This document shows positions 42,993 to 51,943 of a DNA stretch of 64,000 nucleotides, piece after piece. Made by a program: the position numbers and the translations under genes. Within the stretch, counting starts at the first letter, position 1, and each line of letters opens with the position of its first letter. Source of the DNA: Denitrobaculum sp965232285 (GTDB lineage: Bacteria; Pseudomonadota; Alphaproteobacteria; Kiloniellales; Kiloniellaceae); assembly GCA_965232285.1 (NCBI GenBank), contig CBDDPL010000004.1, forward strand, positions 4,774,001 through 4,838,000. The letters are read 5' to 3'. The notes under the pieces are model-generated. The model made no database searches, had not been told where the DNA came from, and saw nothing but the letters and a program-made list of their open reading frames with translations.

Positions 42993-44399
42993 TTGACTCT
43001 TAGCACTTTTGCCGAGCTCGGCATCGTCGAGCCCCTTCAGCGTGCATTGCATGCGGAAAACTACCTCCAACCCACTGACATTCAACGACAAGCCATCCCG
43101 CTCCTGCTGCAAGGCAAGGACCTTCTGGGAATTGCGCAAACGGGAACCGGCAAGACCGCCGCCTTTGCGCTGCCGGTGCTACAGCGACTCTCCGAATCGG
43201 ACAGGCGCGCACCGGCGCGTGGCGTCAAGGCGCTCATTCTGGCCCCCACGCGCGAGCTGGCGATTCAGATCGGCGAAGGCATCGCCACCTACGGCCGCTA
43301 TCTGCGCCTGCGCCACAGCGTGATCTTCGGCGGCGTCGGCCAGAACCCACAGGTCCGCGCCCTGGCCAAAGGCCTCGACATCCTGGTCGCAACCCCCGGG
43401 CGGCTTCTGGATCTGAAAGATCAGGGACACCTGCGCCTCGACGCGGTCGAAACCCTGATCCTGGACGAAGCGGACCGCATGCTCGACATGGGCTTCATCC
43501 GCGACGTACGGAAGATCGTTGCGGCCGTTCCGAAAAAGCGCCATTCCCTGCTGTTTTCCGCCACCATGCCCAAGGATGTCGCCCATCTGGCCGCCGACCT
43601 CTTGAGCGATCCGAAGCGGGTTGAGATCACGCCGGCGGCGACCACCGTCGAGCGCATCGAACAGCAGCTCTATTTCGTGGGCAGCAAACAAAAACGCGCG
43701 CTCCTCGCGGATCTTCTGGCCGACGAGAGTTTCGCCCGCGTGATCGTCTTCACCCGGACCAAACATGGTGCCAACCGGGTCGCGGACCACCTGGAAAAAG
43801 CGGGTATTACGGCCCGGGCCATCCACGGCAACAAGTCGCAGTCGGCCCGTCAGCGCGCCCTGTCCGAATTCAAGGAAGGATCGGTCAGGGTTCTGGTGGC
43901 GACCGACATCGCCGCGCGCGGCATCGATGTCGAGGAAGTCACCCACGTCATCAACTTCGAACTGCCGAACGAGCCGGAGAGTTACGTGCACCGGATCGGG
44001 CGCACGGCCCGCGCCGGCGCCACCGGTATCGCCCTGTCTTTCTGCGACAAGCAAGAGCGTAGTTACCTGCGCGATATCGAACGGCTGACCAAGAAAGCCC
44101 TGACCGTGCTTGAGACGCCCGCCGCCTTTGCCCAGAGCGCCGGTCCGGCAGCCGAGGACAGCCACACCCAGCAGGAACGGCGGAACAACGGCCCGAAGCG
44201 TTCGCGGAGCCGCAGTCGCAAGCGCAATGCGTCTTCGGGCAAGGCGCAGGCCAAACCTCAAGCAGGCGGTCAGGCCCAGAAGCAAAAGCACAAGCCGGCA
44301 CGGACGGCCGCACAAGGCACCGGTCAGCAGACCGATGCGGCAAAGTCGCGAAACAGGCGTCGGCGCCCGCGCCGCAGCGCGGCCCAAAAGGCTGCCTGA
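42993..44399 (+). CDS. DEAD-box RNA helicase (RhlE-like)
   Basis: A 468-residue ATP-dependent RNA helicase. Visible motifs: Q-motif PTDIQRQAI, motif I AQTGTGKTA, motif Ia PTRELA, motif II DEAD (LILDEADRML), motif III SAT, and in the second domain RGIDVEEV and the arginine-finger motif HRIGRTARAG. The tail from about residue 395 is very basic and disordered (RSRSRKR), binding RNA. I choose the TTG at 42993 (TLSTFAELGI), the usual family start; the GTG at 42924 would put a strong hairpin inside the gene. It is followed by a cold-shock gene, and both suit cold adaptation. Confidence 0.9.
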   Translation: MTLSTFAELGIVEPLQRALHAENYLQPTDIQRQAIPLLLQGKDLLGIAQTGTGKTAAFALPVLQRLSESDRRAPARGVKALILAPTRELAIQIGEGIATYGRYLRLRHSVIFGGVGQNPQVRALAKGLDILVATPGRLLDLKDQGHLRLDAVETLILDEADRMLDMGFIRDVRKIVAAVPKKRHSLLFSATMPKDVAHLAADLLSDPKRVEITPAATTVERIEQQLYFVGSKQKRALLADLLADESFARVIVFTRTKHGANRVADHLEKAGITARAIHGNKSQSARQRALSEFKEGSVRVLVATDIAARGIDVEEVTHVINFELPNEPESYVHRIGRTARAGATGIALSFCDKQERSYLRDIERLTKKALTVLETPAAFAQSAGPAAEDSHTQQERRNNGPKRSRSRSRKRNASSGKAQAKPQAGGQAQKQKHKPARTAAQGTGQQTDAAKSRNRRRRPRRSAAQKAA

Positions 44400-44455
44400 C
44401 CGAGAGATAGAAACAAAACACGTCTTCCAATGGGAGGCGTGGCGTATTCCACCCC

Positions 44456-44473
44456 GCGATCTCTAGGGATCGC
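44456..44473 (+). promoter_or_regulatory. leader hairpin of the cold-shock gene
   Basis: GCGATC and GATCGC form a 6-bp stem with a 6-base loop, 26 bases before the start codon. Cold-shock mRNA leaders commonly switch structure with temperature; this one is short. Confidence 0.35.
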
Positions 44474-44499
44474 ACTAACTTAGAAGACTAGGAACGATT

Positions 44500-44706
44500 A
44501 TGGCTACTGGTACCGTAAAGTGGTTTAACGCCCAGAAGGGCTTTGGCTTCATTCAACCCGACGATGGCGGCAAGGACGTGTTCGTGCACATCTCCGCCGT
44601 CGAGCGCTCGGGCATCGACCACCCGCAGGAAGGCCAGAAGATCGAGTTCGATCTCGAAAGCGACCGTCAGGGTCGCGCTGCGGCGTCAAACCTGCGCGTC
44701 GGCTGA
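44500..44706 (+). CDS. cold-shock protein, CspA family
   Basis: A 68-residue single OB-fold RNA chaperone. It has the full family signature: TGTVKWFNAQKGFGFI (RNP1) and DVFVHIS (RNP2), then the conserved EGQKIEFDLE. It melts RNA structure in the cytoplasm and is often induced by cold or in growth. It lies 100 bases after the RNA helicase gene, which acts in the same process, and is followed by two hairpins, the second a strong terminator. Confidence 0.96.
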   Translation: MATGTVKWFNAQKGFGFIQPDDGGKDVFVHISAVERSGIDHPQEGQKIEFDLESDRQGRAAASNLRVG

Positions 44707-44718
44707 CCACTTAAGCTT

Positions 44719-44756
44719 CGGCTTGACCTCCACCTGAAGCTTTCGAGGTCAAGCCG
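44719..44756 (+). terminator. 12-bp hairpin after the cold-shock gene, no T-run
   Basis: CGGCTTGACCTC pairs perfectly with GAGGTCAAGCCG around 14 bases. With no following T-run it more likely protects the 3' end of the message than terminates it. Confidence 0.5.
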
Positions 44757-44767
44757 AGCCGGATACG

Positions 44768-44797
44768 AAAAGCGTCCTGCATCAGCAGGACGCTTTT
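44768..44797 (+). terminator. strong rho-independent terminator after the cold-shock gene
   Basis: Perfect 13-bp stem (AAAAGCGTCCTGC with GCAGGACGCTTTT), a 4-base loop, and a T-rich tail. Confidence 0.9.
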
Positions 44798-44975
44798 TCT
44801 TTGCGCTGGCCGGAAACTGCGCATTTCCGCAGCATCAACGGTCGGCAGACACGTGGCGCCCCTTGCGCCGCTCGTCTAAACTGATGCTGTTCTTCCTACC
44901 GCACGCGCATCCACAGCCGGTTTCTTCCGGTGGATAAGCTGCGCAACCATCACTGAAGCATCGGGGAAAGCAAAC

Positions 44976-45875
44976 ATGAGCAAGCAACGCATCGGCTTCG
45001 TCGGCATCGGCCTCATGGGGCGGGCCATGTGCCTGAACCTTCTGGACAAGGGCTATCCGCTCACCATCATGGCGCACCGGAACCGCGCGCCCATCGACGA
45101 GCTGGTCGGCAAGGGCGCGAGCGAAGCGGCGAACGCCGCCGCCCTGGCCGCGGAAGCCGAGGTGGTCTTCATCTGTGTCACCACCTCGAACGCGGTCGAA
45201 GCCGTGATCACCGGCGAAAACGGACTGTTGGCCGGGATCAAGCCGGGAACCCTGGTGGTGGACTGCGGTACTTCGGACCCGACCTCGACGGCCCGCATGG
45301 GCGAAGCCCTAGCCGCCAAGGGCGCCAGCCTGATCGACGCTCCGCTGGGCCGCACCCCGCTGCATGCAGAACAAGGCCTGCTGAACATGATGGTCGGTGG
45401 CGGTGATACCGAGGTGAAGCAGCTCTGGCCTCTCTTCGAAGACATGGCCGAGAATATCTTCCACGTTGGCCCCCTGGGCAGCGGTCACAAACTGAAGCTG
45501 ATCAACAACTTCTTCGCTATGACCACCGCGTCCGCCGCTTCGGAAGCGGCCGCCATGGCGGTGAAAACCGGCGTCGACCTAAAAAGCCTCTACGAGGTGA
45601 TGGCGGCCGGTCCCCTCAAGAGCGGCATGTTCGATTTCTGCATGACCAATGCCCTGAAGGGCGACCCGTCAAACCTGCAGTTCTCGGTCGCGAACGCCCG
45701 CAAGGACGTGGGTTACTACATGCGCATGGCCGAAGCCGCCGACATGCCCTCCTTCATCGCACCCGCCACCTATCACCTGCTCTCGCTCGCCAAAGCCGAG
45801 GGACACGGCGAGGACTATGTCCCGCAGCTCTGCGATTTCGTCGGCGATATCGGCGGCATCAAGCTGCGTGACTAG
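44976..45875 (+). CDS. NAD(P)-dependent beta-hydroxyacid dehydrogenase (3-hydroxyisobutyrate dehydrogenase/GarR family)
   Basis: A 299-residue dehydrogenase. The Rossmann motif is FVGIGLMGRAMCLNLL; the substrate-binding motif DAPLGRTPLHAEQGLLNMMVGG is near residue 120 and the catalytic Lys lies in GHKLKLINNFFAM (about 173). Family members oxidise 3-hydroxyisobutyrate or reduce tartronate semialdehyde; the substrate here is open. Since glycerate could come from the 15 kb glycoside hydrolase, a tartronate-semialdehyde reductase role is possible but unsupported by position. The gene seems monocistronic, behind the cold-shock terminator. Confidence 0.88.
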   Translation: MSKQRIGFVGIGLMGRAMCLNLLDKGYPLTIMAHRNRAPIDELVGKGASEAANAAALAAEAEVVFICVTTSNAVEAVITGENGLLAGIKPGTLVVDCGTSDPTSTARMGEALAAKGASLIDAPLGRTPLHAEQGLLNMMVGGGDTEVKQLWPLFEDMAENIFHVGPLGSGHKLKLINNFFAMTTASAASEAAAMAVKTGVDLKSLYEVMAAGPLKSGMFDFCMTNALKGDPSNLQFSVANARKDVGYYMRMAEAADMPSFIAPATYHLLSLAKAEGHGEDYVPQLCDFVGDIGGIKLRD

Positions 45876-45890
45876 TGCGGCGAAGGCCCT

Positions 45891-46856
45891 TCAATCCATC
45901 GCGCTTCGCATAAAGCGCTGCCGGTAGCGGGTCGGCGAGATGCCGACCTGACCGCGAAAATGATGACGCAGGGTCATTGCTGTCCCGAAGCCGGTCCGGG
46001 TCGCAATCTCCTCAACGGAAAAGCGCGTGGTTTCGAGCAGTTCCTTGCTCAGGGCCACGCGTTCGTTGATCAGCCACTGTTTCGGGCTGACACCCGTTGT
46101 CTGCCGGAACTGACGGTCAAAGGTCCGCCGGGTCATAGCGGCTTCTTGCGCCAGCTCACCGACCCCGATATCCCGATGCAGGCGCTCCCGCGCCCAGTCG
46201 AGCACGGACGACAGACGGCTCTCCTCGTCGCGCAGAGGCTGTTCGATAAACTGCGCCTGTCCGCCATCCCGATGCGGCGGCACCACGAGCCGGCGCGCCA
46301 CCGAATTGGCCACTCTCGGCCCGTAGTCCCGTCGGATCATATGCAGGCTCAGATCGATAGCCGACGCGCTGCCGGCCGCCGTCGCCAGTCCGTCTTCGTC
46401 GATATAGAGGACATCGGGAACGAAGCGGACTCGCGGGAAGCGCGCCTTAAAGCGGTCGCCGTAACGCCAATGGGTCGTCGCGCGCCTGTCGTCAAGCAGG
46501 CCGGTGGCCGCAAGCACGAAGGCGCCCGAGCAGAAGGACAGCAACTGCGCCCCGCGCGCGTGGCTTTCACGCAGCAACTCGAGCAGCATCTCCGGCGGCG
46601 GCTCGTCCAGGTCCCGCCAACCTGGGATGATGATCCGATCAGCGGAAGCCAGACCCTCGAGGCCCTCGTCCGGGATCATCTTCACGCCGCTGGTCGTGGA
46701 TAAAGGCCCGGATTCCAGAGCGCAGACCGAGAAATCATACCACTGCGCGAGTTCCGGCCGCGGCAGGCCGAAGAGCTCGACCGCGATGCCGAATTCGAAG
46801 GTGCAAAGCCGGTCATAAGCCAGCACAGCCGCGGAGGGTGGTGGAAGGGAGTGCAT
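45891..46856 (-). CDS. ftrA: GlxA-family AraC-type regulator FtrA
   Basis: A 321-residue regulator with an N-terminal DJ-1/PfpI-like domain (about 8-185; the nucleophile-elbow Cys is kept in LLSFCSGAFVLAATGLL) and a C-terminal AraC helix-turn-helix pair (about 215-315, VGELAQEAAMTRRTFDRQFRQ, VEEIATRTGFGTAMTLRHHF). It is divergent from a rhodanese gene with 101 bases between, a pairing common in proteobacteria, and probably controls it. The effector is unknown. Confidence 0.85.
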   Translation of the reverse strand: MHSLPPPSAAVLAYDRLCTFEFGIAVELFGLPRPELAQWYDFSVCALESGPLSTTSGVKMIPDEGLEGLASADRIIIPGWRDLDEPPPEMLLELLRESHARGAQLLSFCSGAFVLAATGLLDDRRATTHWRYGDRFKARFPRVRFVPDVLYIDEDGLATAAGSASAIDLSLHMIRRDYGPRVANSVARRLVVPPHRDGGQAQFIEQPLRDEESRLSSVLDWARERLHRDIGVGELAQEAAMTRRTFDRQFRQTTGVSPKQWLINERVALSKELLETTRFSVEEIATRTGFGTAMTLRHHFRGQVGISPTRYRQRFMRSAMD

Positions 46857-46957
46857 GGCCTGTTTTTAACGTATATTGTCTTTCAAGCCAATTGTGAGGT
46901 TCGGCAGGAGGCGGCACAAAGGACACACCCGACGCCAATCTCACCAAAGGACAAAGC

Positions 46958-47353
46958 ATGACCAGCCCCGTCGCACAAATTGCCGCCGCCGCTTCCGAAA
47001 AAGCTCTGAGCCATTTCGAGCGGCGCCTGAGCTTCGAAACCGACTGTGCCGATGTTCATTTGGCCCTGGAGCAGAGCGCACAGGACTTCGTTCTGCTCGA
47101 CGTTCGCGGCCCGCAGGCCTTCGCCCGGGGGCATGTCGCCGGCGCCCTTAACATTCCGCATGCAGAGATAACCGCCGCGCGCATGGCGGTGTTCCCCGAT
47201 GACACGCTGTTCGTAGTCTATTGCGCCGGGCCGCACTGCAACGGTGCCAACCGTGCCGCCGTTCAGCTTGCCGGGCTCGGACGGCCGGTCAAAGAGATGA
47301 TCGGCGGAATCACCGGCTGGCTCGATGAAGGCTTTGAACTGGAACGCAGCTAA
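46958..47353 (+). CDS. rhodanese-domain protein
   Basis: A 131-residue single rhodanese domain. It has the DVRGPQAFARGHVAGALNIPHAEI entry motif and the active-site loop with Cys in VVYCAGPHCNGANRAA, which carries a persulfide or reacts with thiol compounds. A ribosome site (AAAGGA) precedes the ATG. It is divergent from ftrA and probably its target. Its last 4 bases overlap the end of the convergent flippase gene. Confidence 0.92.
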   Translation: MTSPVAQIAAAASEKALSHFERRLSFETDCADVHLALEQSAQDFVLLDVRGPQAFARGHVAGALNIPHAEITAARMAVFPDDTLFVVYCAGPHCNGANRAAVQLAGLGRPVKEMIGGITGWLDEGFELERS

Positions 47354-48855
47354 GCTTGATCTGCTCTGGGCAGCAGGCGGCGGGACACAAGGAAGTTCTT
47401 GATCAGGCCGATGATATAGGATTCCGGCCCCTTGCGCGCGCCGCTCAGGATCCAGAGCGCAAGCAGCGTCGCGACGTAGGTCGCTGCGCCGGCCAACACG
47501 CAAAGCACCAGCTTCGGCAGGAGATACGACTGCAAGTCGGAGGTTTCCAGCCAGCTTTGCAGGAAGCGGACGACGAGAGTCATGACCGTAACCGAGACCA
47601 GGGGTCGCCAGATCTGCGCGATGAAGTCGATCACGCGCATGGACAGCATCGGCAGCACGATCACATAGTCGATGAATCTGACCACCAGCGCCGAAGCGAC
47701 AAGCGCGAGCCCGGCCCCCACCGCGCCCAGTTCACTCACCCCGTAGATGCAGCAAGGCACCAGGATCGCCAGACGCAGGCCGGACAACCAGGCCGTGATA
47801 GAGGGCCTGCCGAGCGCGAGGTAAACCAGATGGCTGTTGGTGCCCATGATGATAATAGCGCCCTGCAGACAAAGAACCTGGATGACCGGCACCGTCTCAA
47901 GCCAGTTCCATCCCAGGAGCGCCGGCACCAGGTATTCAGCGGTCACGCCGATCCCCAAAGGGATCGGCAGGCCGATGGTGACGATGATGGACAGGGCCCA
48001 GCGAAAAGAATCCGCAAGCTGTTCCCGGTTTTCACTCATCTTGGCAAAGCCGGGAAAGAGCGCGCGGCGGATAGGCGCGGCCAGTTCCGTCGAGGCGAGG
48101 TTGGCGATCTCAAAGGAAATATTGAAGAAGGCCAGAGCCTGCGGGCCGCTCATCCGGCCGATGACCAGTGCCGGCAGCCGCTCGTTGAAGCCGTGCAACA
48201 GGTTCTGCAGCATGATCCACTTTGAGAAGCTGAAGATCTCTGAAAAGCGGGACAGACTGAGCCGCGGACGAAAGTCGCTCATGCGGTAGCTGAGCAGAAC
48301 CCGCAGCACCGCGCGCAGGATCATACCATACACCAGGGCCCAGTGATCCTTCAGCACGAAGGCAAGCGTGATGGTGAGCAGGGCACCGCAGAAACGGGTC
48401 AGGAAGTTGAAGATAAAGTCCTTGTGGAACTCCAGTTCCTTTTGGAAATCAACCGTTCCGATGTTTTCGAGACCGGCCACAAAAGGCAGCAGAGCCAGCG
48501 TATAGATCACCGGCACAACGTCCGGCGACTCGAAAAAGCCGGCCGCCGGTTTCGCCGCAATCACGAGGCCGAGCGAAAGCGCCAACCCTTTGCAGATGTT
48601 CATGGTCCAGGCGGTGTCGTAGCTTTCCCGCGGTGCCTTTTGGTCCTGGATCAGGGCGTTTTCGACCCCGAGCTGAGCGAAGATTTCGAGGATCGCCAGC
48701 AGCACGATGGCATAGCCCACCAGCCCGAAATCCGCGGGCAGAAGCAGGCGCGCCAGAACCGCCATACTGATCAGGCCGATCAAACGATCGCCCAACCGCA
48801 TGAACACCATCCAGCCGGCGCCGATTGCTATGCGCTTCTTAATTTCCGCCGACAC
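47350..48855 (-). CDS. polysaccharide flippase (Wzx/WzxC type)
   Basis: A 501-residue inner-membrane protein with about 12-14 TM segments, of the polysaccharide-synthesis flippase family (MATE-like fold) that moves lipid-linked repeat units. The N-terminal motif LLLPADFGLVGYAIVLLAILEIFAQLG is typical of WzxC-like members. It is the last gene of an operon with a phosphatase-superfamily enzyme (50 bases) and a glycosyltransferase, so it serves a surface polysaccharide or exopolysaccharide. The PEP-CTERM genes 10 kb further fit the known link of PEP-CTERM sorting to exopolysaccharide. Confidence 0.9.
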   Translation of the reverse strand: MSAEIKKRIAIGAGWMVFMRLGDRLIGLISMAVLARLLLPADFGLVGYAIVLLAILEIFAQLGVENALIQDQKAPRESYDTAWTMNICKGLALSLGLVIAAKPAAGFFESPDVVPVIYTLALLPFVAGLENIGTVDFQKELEFHKDFIFNFLTRFCGALLTITLAFVLKDHWALVYGMILRAVLRVLLSYRMSDFRPRLSLSRFSEIFSFSKWIMLQNLLHGFNERLPALVIGRMSGPQALAFFNISFEIANLASTELAAPIRRALFPGFAKMSENREQLADSFRWALSIIVTIGLPIPLGIGVTAEYLVPALLGWNWLETVPVIQVLCLQGAIIIMGTNSHLVYLALGRPSITAWLSGLRLAILVPCCIYGVSELGAVGAGLALVASALVVRFIDYVIVLPMLSMRVIDFIAQIWRPLVSVTVMTLVVRFLQSWLETSDLQSYLLPKLVLCVLAGAATYVATLLALWILSGARKGPESYIIGLIKNFLVSRRLLPRADQA

Positions 48856-48905
48856 TTCAGCTCCTTACAGGGTCGCAAACCCCGACTGACCGAAAGGACC
48901 CGGGA

Positions 48906-50486
48906 TCAACCGGCCTCTGCCTGCGCCGGAACCTCAACGTGAGCCAGCAGCTCCGCGATCGGGCGGCCTTCGATTTCAGGCAGATCGACGCCCAGAATCG
49001 CCGCAATGGTCGGTGCGAACTCGATACAGGAGATCTTCCGCTCAATCTTCTCGACCGGGATACCGGGCCCCCGGACCGCGAAGATACCATCCGGACGGTG
49101 TTCGCCCGTACGGCAATAGTTATAGCGGCCGGAGATATGGCCGATCTTGTTGGAGCAGATGTTTTCGATCGGTGCATCGTTCGTCCAGTCGACGAAGAGA
49201 TCGGGCAGATGCTCCCGCTCCGGACCGTCGTAGAGCTCATCGCAACGATGGATCTTGTTGACAACCGCTTTACCGGTATCGCGATTGATGATTCCCATCA
49301 GATCGCTGCTCAAGTTGTCCAGGAAAGCCTCATATTCGGCGCCCGGCTGGATCTGCCCGTTGGGCTCACGCCCGACAAGATTGACACGAATACCCGCATG
49401 CGCCGTGTTGTTGCGCACGAAGAAACACTTGCCCTGCGACGGGATGATCTTCGGTGGCGGCGTTTTCTCCTTATGGATCGCGCCGCGGATGCGATCCCGG
49501 AGCGGCTGCGCCGAGTCCCGGAAAGATTGCGGCAACTGCTGCCAGGCCTTGGTGATAAAGGCATCCACCTGATCGATGGTACCCGGCTCTTCCACGGGTA
49601 TCTCAGCCGGCTCGGCAACGCCCAGCGCAATCAAAATCTCCGGCAGCAGGAAATCCGCATTGTACTTCGGCCCGATGCCATGATTGGCGAGGAAGATTAC
49701 CGTCGTGTCCTCATCAAGCTTTTCCAGGATCCGTCCGATACCCTGATCGATCGCGAGGTAGACATCCTTCAGACGATCGCCGACGCCGGCTTCGACCGCC
49801 TCCTGGTGGCGCTCGTGGTCAGGATCATGCAGATGCCAGAGCAGATGGCCGCCACAGTGGGCTTCGGTAAAGACCTGAGCAAAGAAATCCCAATCCTCGC
49901 GCTGCACGAAGTCCTCGGACAGCGCGCCTTTCATCTCGGCACCCCGGACCAGTTCATCCGCGAAGAGATCGAGTTCCTGGATCTGCCGGTCGGCATCGCT
50001 GTTGCCACTGACCGGATGCAGCCCGTAACGGGAGACAATCTCCTTGCGCAGAGCTTCATTGGAGGCATGGAAACCGTAGGCGCCATCGTGGGCACCCCAC
50101 TCGACGGTCTGCAGTCCGTTGATATCCGGGGAGATCCGGCTGTGCGGAATGTCCAACACGCAGGACCTTACGCCGGCGGCACTGAGAGTTTCCCAGAACT
50201 GCGGCTTCTGCATATGGTCGCCGGCCTTGCAGCGATAGGCATCATAGGTGCCGGGCTGCAACTGCTCCCAGGAATGCACCCGGTTGCTGGCCGGCGTACA
50301 GCCGGTAATGAACGAGGGCCAATGGGCACCGACATAGACTCCGGGCAAACCGGTCGTCTCTCCGACCAGGCCAGACTCCAGCAGGCTCTTGACGTGCGGC
50401 ATATCGCCGGTCGCGACCCACTTCGCAATGAGATCCTTATCCCCTGAACAGATGCCGATAAAGGCAATCTTTTCGCGCTTTTTCAT
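48906..50486 (-). CDS. alkaline phosphatase superfamily (type I phosphodiesterase) protein
   Basis: A 526-residue metalloenzyme. Features are GICSGDKDLIAKW near the start, HWPSFITGCTP with the likely Thr or Ser nucleophile, LANHGIGPKY (metal His), and HRPDGIFAVRGPGI with a downstream DLPEIEGRPI, the superfamily's C-terminal pattern. There is no signal peptide, so it is probably cytoplasmic and could act on a nucleotide- or lipid-linked intermediate. I start it at ATG 50486; a TTG at 50504 adds Leu-Trp-Trp-Trp-Asp. It lies between a glycosyltransferase and a flippase gene. Confidence 0.85.
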   Translation of the reverse strand: MKKREKIAFIGICSGDKDLIAKWVATGDMPHVKSLLESGLVGETTGLPGVYVGAHWPSFITGCTPASNRVHSWEQLQPGTYDAYRCKAGDHMQKPQFWETLSAAGVRSCVLDIPHSRISPDINGLQTVEWGAHDGAYGFHASNEALRKEIVSRYGLHPVSGNSDADRQIQELDLFADELVRGAEMKGALSEDFVQREDWDFFAQVFTEAHCGGHLLWHLHDPDHERHQEAVEAGVGDRLKDVYLAIDQGIGRILEKLDEDTTVIFLANHGIGPKYNADFLLPEILIALGVAEPAEIPVEEPGTIDQVDAFITKAWQQLPQSFRDSAQPLRDRIRGAIHKEKTPPPKIIPSQGKCFFVRNNTAHAGIRVNLVGREPNGQIQPGAEYEAFLDNLSSDLMGIINRDTGKAVVNKIHRCDELYDGPEREHLPDLFVDWTNDAPIENICSNKIGHISGRYNYCRTGEHRPDGIFAVRGPGIPVEKIERKISCIEFAPTIAAILGVDLPEIEGRPIAELLAHVEVPAQAEAG

Positions 50487-50566
50487 GTCCCACCACCATA
50501 GCAACCCGAGTTTTCAGACGGCCTTCAACCTTCCTGGCGAAGAGTTCCGCGAGAGCGTCGATCCGC

Positions 50567-51439
50567 TCACCGCAGAAGCAGCAGCCCCCGCAGAAGGTGG
50601 AAGGTATAGATGCGGAAAAATCGATAGTCCGGCGCCGCCTCGGACCCATCGTCCCGCTTCCGCCTCGCCAGCAGCGAGCGGATTTCCCAATAAGCCTGCT
50701 TGATCAGACCGCGGTCGCCCGCGCGGATGTGTTTGCCAAAGAGCGCCGCCCGGCCCTCGACATAGCAGGACTGCAGTTTCTCGATTTCCTCTTTCGACCG
50801 CCGACCATGGGCGTGCTCGATCCGGATTTCAGGGTCATAGCGCACTTTCCCGCCGCTTTTGAGAACGCGGTAAAAGTAGTCGTGATCCTCTCCGGCTTTG
50901 AAACGGGCCCCCGCGCCCATCATGGTGTCGAAGTAACCAACCTTGCGAATGGCTTGCGCGGAAAGCGCCATGTTGCAGCCAATCAGACGGTCAATGAGTT
51001 CATCCAGCGTATGCACCTCACAGGCGTCGTCAAAACGGCGAAGCGAAATCTCGAAGTCTTGCGGATCATGCAGCTCGACGCGTCCGCCGACGAGCGATAG
51101 CTCCGGATCCGATTGGAATGCCTGCAAAATAGCCTTCAACCAGCCTGAACCAACCATGCAGTCATCATCGGTAAAGGCGAGGATTTCATACTGGGCGGCG
51201 CGGATACCTGCGTTCCGGGCTGGAGAGACTCCCGGCATGGATTCCAGGATGTACTTTAAAGGCAGTTTGTTTTCGCCCTTGAGGTCCTGCACCACCTGGG
51301 CCGTCTGATCGGTCGAACCGTTATCGACAACGATCAATTCCCAGGCCGACACACCGGCCAGATCAAGCCCTTCGAACCTGCGGAGACACTTCTCGAGCTG
51401 TGGTGCGCGATTGCGCGTCGCGATGATGACGGAGATCAA
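50567..51439 (-). CDS. glycosyltransferase family 2 (copy 1)
   Basis: A 290-residue GT-A fold enzyme that transfers a sugar from a nucleotide donor. It starts ISVIIATRNRAPQLEKCL, with the donor motif VVDNGSTDQT, the metal-binding DDD (LAFTDDDCMVG) and a likely catalytic Glu-Asp in KAGEDHDYFYR. It has no TM helix, though the end is hydrophobic (LLRGLLLLR). It is very similar along its whole length to the GT encoded at 51944-52837. It heads the operon with the phosphatase-superfamily enzyme (80 bases) and the flippase. Confidence 0.92.
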   Translation of the reverse strand: MISVIIATRNRAPQLEKCLRRFEGLDLAGVSAWELIVVDNGSTDQTAQVVQDLKGENKLPLKYILESMPGVSPARNAGIRAAQYEILAFTDDDCMVGSGWLKAILQAFQSDPELSLVGGRVELHDPQDFEISLRRFDDACEVHTLDELIDRLIGCNMALSAQAIRKVGYFDTMMGAGARFKAGEDHDYFYRVLKSGGKVRYDPEIRIEHAHGRRSKEEIEKLQSCYVEGRAALFGKHIRAGDRGLIKQAYWEIRSLLARRKRDDGSEAAPDYRFFRIYTFHLLRGLLLLR

Positions 51440-51943
51440 TCTAAAGCCTCCCAGTCGCCACTGCGAGGCCGCGGCGCAACATCAAAGCTTTCTCGAGACA
51501 TAGCGAACGCAGCCCAATTACAAAAAACGAAACAACGACTTGGTCGGACGAGATCCAAACGAACGAAACTCTCGGCGGTTGCACGCCAGAAAAGCTCAAA
51601 AACCCGCCGACATCCACAGGTTCAGACATCGAAGCTGACCAAAGTCAAACAAGGAAACGCCGATCGAAACTGCCGAACCCCGAACAAGCTCTAAACTTAT
51701 CATGCGCCGCCAGCAGTCAATCCGTAGCGGCAATCTATAAATATTAGATAAATTCTCGATATGCCAGCCCGCTCCAAGACCCGCACTTGAGCGCAGATCG
51801 ATCAAATCCGCGCGGCGTCGCAGGAACACCTACCTATAATAGCATGAAAATCAAGAAACCCGAGCAAAAATTGTTGTTCAGGCTGGCTTCCCTGACGACG
51901 AGATCTCGTCTGACAGGCGCTCACTTGACCTCAAGCGGCGCGA
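51440..51943. other. 504-base gap between paralogous glycosyltransferase genes
   Basis: Low-GC compared with the flanks and without a convincing gene. Short frames of about 60-77 codons exist but have no family features. It probably holds the promoter of copy 1. I could not see remains of a third GT copy, but small remnants cannot be excluded. Confidence 0.5.
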
